From assembly GCA_001899315.1 (NCBI GenBank), contig MOYA01000003.1:594583-658582 (forward strand): a stretch of DNA of 64,000 nucleotides. The letters are read 5' to 3'. The DNA is from Candidatus Obscuribacter phosphatis (GTDB lineage: Bacteria; Cyanobacteriota; Vampirovibrionia; Obscuribacterales; Obscuribacteraceae). A program made the translations under genes and the position numbers. Positions 51,746 through 60,727 of the stretch are shown one piece after another. How positions within the stretch are numbered: position 1 is the stretch's first letter; each line of letters starts with the position of its first letter. The notes under the pieces are model-generated. The model did not search any database. It was given only the letters and a program-made list of their open reading frames with translations, and was not told the DNA's origin.

Positions 51746-52551
51746 AAAACCCGAAGGCTAACTCCGACGCCTCGAATTCTTCTGATAAATGGTGGCTTTC
51801 TTTCTACCAAGACACCCCATTTATCACTTATCTTGACACCACCCATGGTGAAGACCAAGAAGACATTCTAAATTTCCTTTACAATCATTGTTTGCTGGAT
51901 CGCGGCAAAAAACAGTCAATTAGTATATTTGATCAGTGCTGCGGAATAGCTTCCATTAGCTTGCCGCTTGCCAAAGAAGGCTTCAAAGTCTACGGCGCCG
52001 ATATCTGCCCCCAGTTCATTCAAGAAGCAGAAAGACGAGCCGAGAAGCTTAAACTGAAAGACAATCTGAGCCTTCAATTAGCCGACGCTACAGTTTATCT
52101 TCCGCCCGAGAAAGTAGATTTGACCTTAAATCTCTATACCAGCTTCGGCTATGCAGACCATCAAACCAATTTGAAGATGCTGGAAAAAGCCCATCAATCG
52201 CTGAAATCAGAGGGCATTTTCCTTCTAGACTTCCCTAATTTCCATTTAGTTCTGTCGCACTTCAGAAAGCATATTGTCAGAGAGATTGGGCCAAGTGATG
52301 CGCCGATCACTGTTATAAGAGAGGCGCAATTGTCGCCCTTAGAAGGCAGGCTCAAACAAACCTGGACCTTTATCGAAAGTGACGGCAAACGCACAAGACA
52401 AGAAAGCAGCCTGGCTATCTATCTACCCGACAGACTACTGGCAATGCTCAAAGAAGTGGGCTTCAAAGAATTCACCGTATTTGGTGACTTCAAAACAGCC
52501 GCCGCCTACCAAACTGATTCTCCCCGCTTGATTATTCAAGCAAGGGCATAA
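51742..52551 (+). CDS. SAM-dependent methyltransferase
   Basis: 269 aa. Class I Rossmann methyltransferase: motif I SIFDQCCGIASISLPLA (about 55-70; Cys-Cys-Gly in place of the common Gly-x-Gly), acidic strand-2 end VYGADIC, motif for adenine ADATVYLP, motif IV VDLTLNLYTSFGY and post-motif GIFLLDFPN. A C-terminal barrel-like region (RLKQTWTFIESDGKRTRQESS in pieces) matches small-molecule methyltransferases. It overlaps the amidotransferase stop by 4 bp and the NRPS-like gene begins 2 bp after its stop. It probably methylates the pathway product or an intermediate. Confidence 0.9.
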   Translation: MKNPKANSDASNSSDKWWLSFYQDTPFITYLDTTHGEDQEDILNFLYNHCLLDRGKKQSISIFDQCCGIASISLPLAKEGFKVYGADICPQFIQEAERRAEKLKLKDNLSLQLADATVYLPPEKVDLTLNLYTSFGYADHQTNLKMLEKAHQSLKSEGIFLLDFPNFHLVLSHFRKHIVREIGPSDAPITVIREAQLSPLEGRLKQTWTFIESDGKRTRQESSLAIYLPDRLLAMLKEVGFKEFTVFGDFKTAAAYQTDSPRLIIQARA

Positions 52552-52552
52552 A

Positions 52553-55500
52553 ATGCAGTTCAAAAGCTTTATCGAAGAGTACAAGAAAATCGCTGAACAG
52601 TTCGGTGAAAGAGCAGCGGTCATCGAAGAAAGCAGCGCGATAAGCCATGCCACTCTCTATAACGAGGCTATGGCTTTAGCCACTGCCGCAAAGCCGATAG
52701 GCGGCAAACTAGTAGTACTGGCTCTGCCCAAATCATACGACTATATTAAGGCTCTGCTTGCAGTCTGGATGGCAGGCAAAGCCTTTACCCCCCTTGATGT
52801 GAATATGCCAGAGACTCGCATGAAAGCCATACTCAGCGAGGTAGAGCAGTTCAACGGTGAGCAGACTCTTGTAATTACAACAAAAGAAAATTTAGCCAAA
52901 CTAGAAAATTGTGCGAACCAATGCCTCTTTCTAACAGATTTAGACCGAATTGAGACCGACAGCCAATTGGTTGGCCCTTCTACAATCGATGCCGAAGACC
53001 TTGCCTATGTAATATTCACCTCAGGCTCAACCGGCACTCCCAAAGGCGTTCTGGTCGAACACAAAGGTTTAGTCAATCTCTTGCGGGAACAAATAAATGC
53101 CTTCCGCCTCAATCATCTCAGTCGTTCGCTCTTCTATCTTTCAATTAGCTTTGACGCCTCAATATCTGATTTAGGCACAGCCCTGCTTGCCGGAGCGGCG
53201 CTGGTAATCTTACCGCCTCAAAAACTCAGCCCCGAAAAGCTAAACGAAACTTTCACCAACTATGGTATCACCTACATAGACATTCCGCCCAGTGTGCTAA
53301 AACTGCTTAACCCGCAAGAAAAGCCTGACTGCCTGCAATCTATGGTGATCGGAGGCGAGGTCTGCCCGAGCGACATTGTGCGACAGTGGGCTCGGGCTCT
53401 TCACCTTGTTTGTGTCTACGGACCCACCGAAGCAACCATCTGCACAAGCTATACTGTCTGCGATGAAAATTGGGACAAGCCGCTGATAGGCAAGCCCATA
53501 GCCAATATCAAATATCATTTGCGAGACCCGAATGATCAAAGCAAAGAAATAACCTTAGAAACGAACGAAAAGCAAGAAGCCGAGCTCTATATCAGTGGTC
53601 TTGGACTAGCCCGCGGCTATCTATTTAGAGAGAAACTGACCGCCGAGCGCTTTATTATTGATTCAACCGGCGAGCGTCTCTATGCCACAAGAGATAGAGT
53701 AATTGCCCTAAAAGACGGCAACTTCGTCTTTTGCGGTCGCATAGACAGACAGTTCAAATTGAAGGGCCTGCTTATTGAGCCGGAAGAAATCGAAGCGGCG
53801 CTAATGGAAAACAGCCTGGTAAAGAGAGCAGCGGTGGGCAAACGGCGGCTTGAAACTAGAGACAGCGAGATTCTGGTTGCCTATGTAGAACCAACTAAAG
53901 ACGCCGGTGATTGCGCGCATTCGCTGCGTCAATTTCTATCGCAACGCCTGCCCAAGTGGATGCTACCCCATCGTTTTCTCTTTGTAGAAAAGATGCCTCA
54001 GACAGCCTCAGGTAAAGTTGATCTGGCTGCGCTGGAAAAGCTTGCAATCAATAACCGCGCTCAAGAAAATAACCGCGCCCAAGAACAAGAGCAGCTAGAG
54101 CCAAAGCAAGAGAAGAGTGCCAAGAGAACTGCCAAGCAAACTGCCAAGAAAATTGGACTGACCGAGCTGGTCAAGGACTGCGCCATAGAAATATTAGGTT
54201 GTGACTGCTTTGGCGATGATGAAAACTTCTTCGAAATGGGTCTAGATTCGCTAAGTACAGTCGAATTGGCGGCGGCTGTATGTCGAGTCGGCTTGGCTGT
54301 CTCGCCTGAGACTCTATTCAAAAATCCTAGCGTCAATCAACTAGTGCGGCATTTGCAGCACAGCCCCCAAGCAGGCGCCAAAGACAATCAAGCAAACGGC
54401 GAGAGCACCAAAGTCTTGCGCGCTCTCCTTGAGCAAGAACCGCTGCGGTCGCAGATTGCCTCCATAGAGAGTCTTTTGAATTCCTCTTTGGGCGAAAGAG
54501 GCGGCGAGCGCTCAGAAAGGGGTTACAAAACCCTTATCACCGGCGCCGCGGGCTTCCTTGGCACATACTTACTGGCAGAGTTACTCCTTGAAAGCGATGC
54601 AAAATTTATCGCCTTGATTAGAGCCAAAAACAAAGCAGAAGCATTAGACAAGCTGCTGCGCAATGCCGAGCGCTACTCATCTCAATATCGCCAACTATTT
54701 GCCGACGCTAACGAAACTGGCAAGTTGGAGATTTTGCTAGGAGACATCAAGGATGAGAGACTGGGTCTCGATACATCCACGTACAGCGCCCTCTCTCAAA
54801 ATATCGGCCGCGTCATTCATTTAGCGGCACAGGTAAATATGGCTGCATCGCGCCAAGAACTTATGGATACAAATGTAATCGGCACCCTCAATATAGCCCG
54901 CTTAGCTGCCACCACCCCAAGCAAAGAACTGCACTATTGTTCAACTTTGTCGGTTTTTGTGGCAACTGATAGAAACAAGGGCAGTCTTCTCGAAAGCGAC
55001 GATTTAAGCAGTGAAACCACAGTCTATGGAGGCTATGCCCAGACAAAATGGCTGGCGGAAGTAATTTTGCGCAGGCTGGGCAACTGCCGATTGCCAAAGG
55101 CAAGTACAGGGCAAGAGCCAATCGGTGATACAAAAACGCCCAAGGGTCAGCTAGACCTGACAGTCTATCGCCTCGGGCTAATCACCGGCGACCAAAACAA
55201 TGCCATGGCACCGGCAAATGACTTTCTCGGTCTTTTTATCAAAGGACTGCACAATGCCGGTATCGACGAAGCGCACACCGGACAGGCGGCAGCCGCCATA
55301 TCTATGGACATAAGCCCGGTTGACTATGTGGCCAAAACCATGGCTGAACTCATTAACTGGCGCAATAAAGATCCGCAAGCAGAAAGGAAAGCTGACTTTG
55401 GCGCGAAAAGGAAGCCAGCCTTGCCTCTTCATCTCCAACCCAAAACAACCAAAACTTTCCATATTGCTAACAACACTTCATTAAGCTTGCAGAGACTTGC

Positions 55501-55798
55501 CCTTTTGATTGCCGAGGCGAGGGCAGGCAAGCACTGCAATAGTAAAAACGGTCAAGAGAAAGCAACCGGTGTGCCGAGGGCAGATCTAGACTTCAAGGCT
55601 ATTGCCGCAGCCAAGCTAGCGATTTGCCGACTTTATTCGCCTGAAGAATTCCAAATGCTGCGCACGATGGATCTCTTTCAAGCCACCGGTGTAGAGTTCG
55701 ACATGCACAACACGCGGCAAGCCTTACCCCACCTAAGCATTCCCAAAATATCTGACCGCTTGCTGAAAAAATACATTGCGGCGGCACTAGGCGGGTAA
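52553..55798 (+). CDS. NRPS-like A-T-R enzyme (adenylation, carrier, thioester reductase)
   Basis: 1081 aa, no condensation domain. Adenylation domain about 10-500: phosphate loop YVIFTSGSTGTPKG (about 152-165), A4 SISFDASISD, A5 VYGPTEATIC, A7 GERLYATRDRV, A10 TASGKVDLAAL with its Lys. By hand alignment to PheA the specificity positions read D-A-S-D-V-G-V-I-C-K; the leading Asp fits an alpha-amino acid, but I cannot name the substrate. Carrier domain: DENFFEMGLDSLSTVEL with the phosphopantetheine Ser at about 565. Reductase domain: TLITGAAGFLGTYLL (about 661) and YAQTK (about 827), the short-chain dehydrogenase Tyr-Lys pair. Such enzymes load an amino acid and release it reductively as an aldehyde or alcohol. 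Confidence 0.93.
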   Translation: MQFKSFIEEYKKIAEQFGERAAVIEESSAISHATLYNEAMALATAAKPIGGKLVVLALPKSYDYIKALLAVWMAGKAFTPLDVNMPETRMKAILSEVEQFNGEQTLVITTKENLAKLENCANQCLFLTDLDRIETDSQLVGPSTIDAEDLAYVIFTSGSTGTPKGVLVEHKGLVNLLREQINAFRLNHLSRSLFYLSISFDASISDLGTALLAGAALVILPPQKLSPEKLNETFTNYGITYIDIPPSVLKLLNPQEKPDCLQSMVIGGEVCPSDIVRQWARALHLVCVYGPTEATICTSYTVCDENWDKPLIGKPIANIKYHLRDPNDQSKEITLETNEKQEAELYISGLGLARGYLFREKLTAERFIIDSTGERLYATRDRVIALKDGNFVFCGRIDRQFKLKGLLIEPEEIEAALMENSLVKRAAVGKRRLETRDSEILVAYVEPTKDAGDCAHSLRQFLSQRLPKWMLPHRFLFVEKMPQTASGKVDLAALEKLAINNRAQENNRAQEQEQLEPKQEKSAKRTAKQTAKKIGLTELVKDCAIEILGCDCFGDDENFFEMGLDSLSTVELAAAVCRVGLAVSPETLFKNPSVNQLVRHLQHSPQAGAKDNQANGESTKVLRALLEQEPLRSQIASIESLLNSSLGERGGERSERGYKTLITGAAGFLGTYLLAELLLESDAKFIALIRAKNKAEALDKLLRNAERYSSQYRQLFADANETGKLEILLGDIKDERLGLDTSTYSALSQNIGRVIHLAAQVNMAASRQELMDTNVIGTLNIARLAATTPSKELHYCSTLSVFVATDRNKGSLLESDDLSSETTVYGGYAQTKWLAEVILRRLGNCRLPKASTGQEPIGDTKTPKGQLDLTVYRLGLITGDQNNAMAPANDFLGLFIKGLHNAGIDEAHTGQAAAAISMDISPVDYVAKTMAELINWRNKDPQAERKADFGAKRKPALPLHLQPKTTKTFHIANNTSLSLQRLALLIAEARAGKHCNSKNGQEKATGVPRADLDFKAIAAAKLAICRLYSPEEFQMLRTMDLFQATGVEFDMHNTRQALPHLSIPKISDRLLKKYIAAALGG

Positions 55799-55828
55799 AT
55801 AGAGCTTGGGTCGAGGCGAAAGTGATGC

Positions 55829-57355
55829 GTGGCGATTATGCGCAATGAACTTACTACTGAGAACAGGCAAGAAGCTGAGAAAGCGCTCTTCACTCTTTCA
55901 TATGGCACGGTGCCAACCAGCACAAAACTTGCTTTGGGTTGCTTGGTTCCTTTCTTTCTTATTCCTGTAGCCGTTGCCATTTACAAGACAGTTATTGCCG
56001 GCAGCAATCCCAAGTTAGTGCTCTTCTTTATTCTAAGCACCTTACCCTACTTAGCTTTTGTCCTTTTTATCTTGCTGAAAACATCCAAAGCAAAGATTGC
56101 CTGCAAAGAAAATGCCATAAGCTTCTCGCCGCAATGGAAAGCCAGCTTGCTTGGTCGCTTGGAGAGAGACTGGCATGATGTTCATTCAGTGCAAATCGTG
56201 GCGGACTCTAGCAATATAAAAAGCCTGCTCGCCCAGCTAAAGGGCGAACCAGGCTTACTAGCAAAGCTAAAAGTTGGACTCAGTCCAGATTCCAGCGCAC
56301 AGCTTTGCATCGACTTCAAGTCTGGCGGCAGCGCCTTTGTCAGACTTTGCTTGCTCACCAAACAAGAACTGGAAGATCTCATCTTTCAATTAGACAAGCA
56401 TGTAGACCCTTCGCGCTTCTCACAAGATTATATTCGCCTGCAAAAAGCACTCTACCTAGAAGACGCAGGCGCCCAACACCTCTCTTCAATCTGGGACGAG
56501 GACCTCAATCTGCGCTATATCTCGACCAACTATGTGCCACTGCAGGCGGGGGCACAACTGGCAAACTATACAGTCTTGATGGCTTTAGCCACAGGCGGCA
56601 TGTCGGCAGTCTATTTAGCAAAAGACAAGCAGCGCAAAGTAGTGCTGAAAGAGCTGGTGCTCAGCCATTTAACTAGCGAAGAACAGGCGAAAGCCAAAGA
56701 GCTTTTTGACCGCGAGGCAAGTTTATTGCTCAAAATCAAGCATGACCAGATAGCCACAGTCCTAGACAAAATCACAGAGAACGGCAGACACTATCTAGTT
56801 TTGGAATACATTTCAGGACTAACCCTGCGCCAACACATAAAACAAAATGGCAAAGAAAAACCAAGTGCTGCAGTCAAATTCGGGCTGCAGATGGCTAATA
56901 TTCTTCAGTATCTGCACTCGCAAGTGCCTCCTATTTTGCATAGAGACTTCACCCCCGACAATCTAATCATCAAAGATGACGGCTCCCTTTGCCTCATCGA
57001 CTTTGGCGCCGCCAACGAATACGTAGGCAGAGTCACCGGCACGATGATAGGCAAACAATGTTACATCGCCCCCGAACAGCTGCAAGGCAAAGCCAGCCCG
57101 GCAAGCGATGTCTATGCCATGGGCGCCACTCTCTTCTTTGTCTTGAGTGGTGAAGACCCCCTTCCACTTAGTGCTTCCAAGCCCGAACTAGATACACCCG
57201 AACAAGATACACCCGAACAAGATACACCCGAACAAGATGCAAAAAAACAGCAACTTGCCGAACTGATAGAAAGACTAACTGCCTTTGCAGAAGAAGAGCG
57301 GGTACAGACCAGCAATGAAGCTTTCGAAGCACTGAGAGACCTGAGGTCGCTATAG
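55829..57355 (+). CDS. membrane-anchored Ser/Thr kinase with HRDFTPDN loop (copy 1)
   Basis: 508 aa from a GTG start (ATG at 55838 is an alternative). Two membrane helices (about 32-54 and 62-80) precede a strand-rich region of about 100 residues (FSPQWKASLLGRLERDWHDV; LCIDFKSGGSAFVRL in pieces) that resembles a bacterial PH-like domain. The kinase domain (about 250-470) has YTVLMALATGGMSAVYLAK, VVLKELVL, catalytic loop HRDFTPDNLII (Thr in place of the usual Lys), LIDFGAANEY and CYIAPEQLQG. After the kinase is an insertion of four TPEQD repeats. It lies 30 bp after the NRPS-like gene in the same direction and 4 bp before a paralogue. Confidence 0.9.
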   Translation: MAIMRNELTTENRQEAEKALFTLSYGTVPTSTKLALGCLVPFFLIPVAVAIYKTVIAGSNPKLVLFFILSTLPYLAFVLFILLKTSKAKIACKENAISFSPQWKASLLGRLERDWHDVHSVQIVADSSNIKSLLAQLKGEPGLLAKLKVGLSPDSSAQLCIDFKSGGSAFVRLCLLTKQELEDLIFQLDKHVDPSRFSQDYIRLQKALYLEDAGAQHLSSIWDEDLNLRYISTNYVPLQAGAQLANYTVLMALATGGMSAVYLAKDKQRKVVLKELVLSHLTSEEQAKAKELFDREASLLLKIKHDQIATVLDKITENGRHYLVLEYISGLTLRQHIKQNGKEKPSAAVKFGLQMANILQYLHSQVPPILHRDFTPDNLIIKDDGSLCLIDFGAANEYVGRVTGTMIGKQCYIAPEQLQGKASPASDVYAMGATLFFVLSGEDPLPLSASKPELDTPEQDTPEQDTPEQDAKKQQLAELIERLTAFAEEERVQTSNEAFEALRDLRSL

Positions 57356-57359
57356 ATAG

Positions 57360-59063
57360 ATGTTCAAGAAGAATGATGATGCCACCAATAAGCTAGCGCT
57401 GCCCGCCAAACCAGATGGTGCGAATGAACTATACATACCGTATAGCACCACCAGAGCCATGATTCGCGACAGGCTGGATGGAAGCAAAAATCAAATCACT
57501 CTCAAGAGAGGGCTTATCTTTCTAGCCATGCTACTTTGCTATGTGGCCTTGAGCCAAGCCCCAAGAATACTTCCGCACGCCCTTGCTCTCAAGGTGATCC
57601 CCCTTCTTTATATATTTCTCTACGCTATTCTTTTCTTCGTCACTATGCCGATAATTCTTGCCCCCACCAATCTGCAAATTGGCAGACAGGGGCTGCGGCT
57701 GCATTGGCTAAGCACCCTTGGATGCTATTCCAGCCCCTGGATTAAGCTGGACTGCATTAAATATGTGGATTGCTCGAATATGTCTCGCGGCTTATACAGC
57801 TCAAAAGCACTCGATATTTATCTTGACCTGAGCGATTTAGCTAAGTCGGAACAGCTGAAAGCTCGGTTCTTCACTCTGCCGATCACGAGCCTGCACCACT
57901 TCAAAGAATTGAAGTTGCGCCTTGACCTGCAAGCCATCACCTACGAAGAAGACGTGAAGAGCCTGGTCAACGCGATGGTTCAACTCTTGCCTGCCGATAA
58001 GCTCGATGAAAGAGCCCTCAGTCTCACAGAAAATTTCGAAGATAGCACTTTTACCAAACTCTGGCTTGAGAACTTTGACAGTAAGAACAGCGCCGGCGAA
58101 AACTGCCTGCAAGAAGGTGACCTAGCGGCAGAAAGATACAGAGTGATCGAGCGCCTACAAGGGGGAGGGCAGGCGGCGGTCTATCTGGCTAATGACACCG
58201 CCGACGGTGAAGGCAAGCAGGTCGTGTTGAAAGAATTTGTCTTGCCGGCTAAAGGCGGCATCGAAATCAGGCGCCGCGCCCTAGAAAATGTCGAACACGA
58301 AGCCAAAATATTGAAGAAGCTAGAAGCACCAAACATAGTCAAACTGCTAGATTGCTTTGCCACTGCCCAGAGAGCTTATCTAGTTCTTGAGCATATCAAA
58401 GGCGCTTCCTTAAGAGCAATAGTCAAACGAGAAGGACCTTTGACCGTTGAAGAAGTGTCTATCTTGGCCGATAAGATGTGCGACATTCTCAATTATCTCC
58501 ACAACCAGACACCACCAGTAGTGCATCGCGATTTCACTCCCGACAACTTAATGTTCTCAGGGGAAGGGCAGCTTTACCTTATCGACTTTAACGTGGCCGA
58601 AACACTAGAGTCTAACCTCACTCGCACCATGGTCGGCAAACACAGCTATGTCCCCCCGGAGCAGTTTAGAGGCAAAGCCACCACTCAAAGTGACATCTAT
58701 TCTATGGGTGCGACACTCTACTTTCTTTTGACCGGCAGAGATCCTCAACCGATATCGGTATCTAATCCGTTTGCCGAAGAGAAAAAATCAAAACAAATTG
58801 ATGAAGTGGCAAGCCACATCCAAGTTACGCCCATAAGTAGCAATTCGCAAGCCAGCGAAGGCGAAACCGAACTCACAAGCACTAAAGGGCAGGGGCGCGA
58901 AGCAAACGAGACAGCCAATACAAACGAGACAGCCAAAGCAAACGAGACAGCCAAGCAAGCCTTGGGACAGATAATTGCTAAAGCCACAGCCCTAGAAACC
59001 AAGCAGCGATATCAAGACTGCCATCAACTAAAGAAAGATCTAGCGCCGCTCATCGGCGCCTGA
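57360..59063 (+). CDS. membrane-anchored Ser/Thr kinase with HRDFTPDN loop (copy 2)
   Basis: 567 aa, paralogue of the preceding kinase. Two membrane helices (about 50-72 and 78-100) are followed by a similar strand-rich domain (LQIGRQGLRLHWLSTL; YSSKALDIYLDLS). The kinase domain (about 260-480) has LQGGGQAAVYLAND, VVLKEFVLP, HRDFTPDNLMF, LIDFNVAETL (Asn where Gly is usual in DFG, so DFN) and SYVPPEQFRG. The C-terminal part contains a Glu/Thr/Asn-rich low-complexity stretch with TANE repeats, then a final helix typical of Pkn C-lobes. The DFN variant may weaken catalysis; the pair could act as a kinase/pseudokinase complex. Probably the last gene of the operon. Confidence 0.9.
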   Translation: MFKKNDDATNKLALPAKPDGANELYIPYSTTRAMIRDRLDGSKNQITLKRGLIFLAMLLCYVALSQAPRILPHALALKVIPLLYIFLYAILFFVTMPIILAPTNLQIGRQGLRLHWLSTLGCYSSPWIKLDCIKYVDCSNMSRGLYSSKALDIYLDLSDLAKSEQLKARFFTLPITSLHHFKELKLRLDLQAITYEEDVKSLVNAMVQLLPADKLDERALSLTENFEDSTFTKLWLENFDSKNSAGENCLQEGDLAAERYRVIERLQGGGQAAVYLANDTADGEGKQVVLKEFVLPAKGGIEIRRRALENVEHEAKILKKLEAPNIVKLLDCFATAQRAYLVLEHIKGASLRAIVKREGPLTVEEVSILADKMCDILNYLHNQTPPVVHRDFTPDNLMFSGEGQLYLIDFNVAETLESNLTRTMVGKHSYVPPEQFRGKATTQSDIYSMGATLYFLLTGRDPQPISVSNPFAEEKKSKQIDEVASHIQVTPISSNSQASEGETELTSTKGQGREANETANTNETAKANETAKQALGQIIAKATALETKQRYQDCHQLKKDLAPLIGA

Positions 59064-59137
59064 AGCCGAGGGCAAAAGACTAAGTACAGACAGCTTTGAT
59101 TCTGACTTAAGCAAAAAAAACAAAGCAGAGACGCGAC

Positions 59138-60640
59138 CTAAGCCGGCATGCGGGAAAGGTCTTGCAGCGCCTGCACCAATTGATCGACATCATCCTTTGT
59201 ATTGAAAGAGCTGAAGCTAACACGAGCCAGTCCGGTTTTCTCGCTGTTGAGAACTTTGTGTGCCGAAACAGCGCAGTGCAAGCCCGCCCGAATAGCGATA
59301 CCGTACCCGGTATCAAGCCAATCAGCCACTCGGTCAGCGGTGAGACCTCGATAACTGAAGACCACGACAGGAAGGTATTGGGGCTCGCGGCTCATTTCAG
59401 AAGTCATTCTACGTTTTTGCAAAGAAGAAGAAGAAGAAGAAGAAAATTTATCTACCGCAGCTGAGCTATTGGCTGCCGCCGCTGCAGTTAAACCAGTAGC
59501 TGGCGAGGCTGAGGTCGGCGAGGCGCTGGATTGACTAAATTGACTAAATTGACCAGATTGAACGGATTGGCTGGATTGACCGGACAGCTTAGCAGCCAGA
59601 GAAGCACCAGAAAGAGCCGAACCAGAAATAGCTGAACCGGCTTGCGCTTCACCCGGCATAAGACCAGCTGCGGTGAGACTGGCAACCAATCTATCGCGAT
59701 CGACCCGACGCCCCTTAATTTCAATGGCATCTATGTCAATTGTCTTGAACAAGAAATAGTCGACCAAAGATCTAGCCCTAGCCAGCATGGACTCTGGACC
59801 GTGGTCGAGCACATAACGGACGCCTTCAGCAAGACCAGCGGCAAGTTGTACGCCATGGGTGCCGGGTTCGAGCCGGTCCGGCAGGAAAGTCGGCATGGCA
59901 AGACTGTCTGACCGAGAGCCAGTGCCACCACAATAGGGAGGGTCAAGCTCAAAATGCTGACTACGCACATATAGAATGCCGATACCTGGCGGTCCGTAGA
60001 GACCCTTGTGCCCTGATGCCGCATAATAGGTCACTCCAGTCAAATGGCTCAAGTCATCGCGCACAAAGCCAGCACTCTGAGCGGCATCAACCAGCAAGGG
60101 TATATCAGCATCTTCAAGCATGCGCGAAACAGTCTCTAGATCGAGAAGCGCCCCAGTGACATTGCTAGCGCGAGTGAAGACAGCCAGAGCCGGCTTCGGA
60201 CTTTCCGAACTGATGCGCCGCAGGGCTGCGAGATCGACCAAGTTGCCGTCGGGTCCAGCCGGCACCTGTACCACCTCGATACCGTCGCGGCTTTCATGAT
60301 AAGCAAGACTGCGCATAACGGCATTGTGCTCAAAGCTTGTGACCAGCACCCGATCACCGGCACGCAGCTTTTGAGCGCCAATCAGACCGGCTAGAACCAA
60401 GTTTATACTCTGCGTGCAGCCGGCAGTAAAAACCAGGCGATGTCCGTCAGCCACACCCAAGAAATCAGCCAGGCATTCGCGCGCTTCAAATATCTGACGC
60501 GAAGAGTTATAAGCAAGGCGATGGGCGCCGCGACCGGGGTTTCCAGCACTTCTCAGTACCGAGTCGCATACTTTATAGACCGATTCAGGCTTGGGGAAAG
60601 TGGTAGAGGCGTTGTCAAAGTAAATGATTTTTTCGGACAT
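59138..60640 (-). CDS. cysteine desulfurase-like aminotransferase with low-complexity insertion
   Basis: About 500 aa from MSEKIIYFDN; in-frame ATGs up to 60706 are possible. Class V PLP fold: FDNASTTFPKPESV, PGRGAHRLAYNSSRQ, FTAGCTQSINLVL, VDAAQSAG, and the PLP Lys in AASGHKGLYGPPGIG. The C-terminal part carries RAGLHCAVSAHKVL with the persulfide Cys and ARVSFSSFNTKDDV. Thus a SufS/IscS-type or related cysteine lyase. Unusually, about 80 residues of Ser, Gln and Ala repeats (SQSVQSGQFSQFSQS and a run of eight Ser) interrupt the small domain between VASLTAAGLMPG and YLPVVVFSYRG. Typical enzymes are about 400 aa. No Suf/Isc partners are adjacent. Confidence 0.9.
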   Translation of the reverse strand: MSEKIIYFDNASTTFPKPESVYKVCDSVLRSAGNPGRGAHRLAYNSSRQIFEARECLADFLGVADGHRLVFTAGCTQSINLVLAGLIGAQKLRAGDRVLVTSFEHNAVMRSLAYHESRDGIEVVQVPAGPDGNLVDLAALRRISSESPKPALAVFTRASNVTGALLDLETVSRMLEDADIPLLVDAAQSAGFVRDDLSHLTGVTYYAASGHKGLYGPPGIGILYVRSQHFELDPPYCGGTGSRSDSLAMPTFLPDRLEPGTHGVQLAAGLAEGVRYVLDHGPESMLARARSLVDYFLFKTIDIDAIEIKGRRVDRDRLVASLTAAGLMPGEAQAGSAISGSALSGASLAAKLSGQSSQSVQSGQFSQFSQSSASPTSASPATGLTAAAAANSSAAVDKFSSSSSSSLQKRRMTSEMSREPQYLPVVVFSYRGLTADRVADWLDTGYGIAIRAGLHCAVSAHKVLNSEKTGLARVSFSSFNTKDDVDQLVQALQDLSRMPA

Positions 60641-60727
60641 TGTCATAGATCTGTGAATGTGGGCAGCTGCGCTTTTAGCCATGCTAGCATTCTTTAGTGT
60701 CGGCAATACAAAGATATTTGGCGAAAA

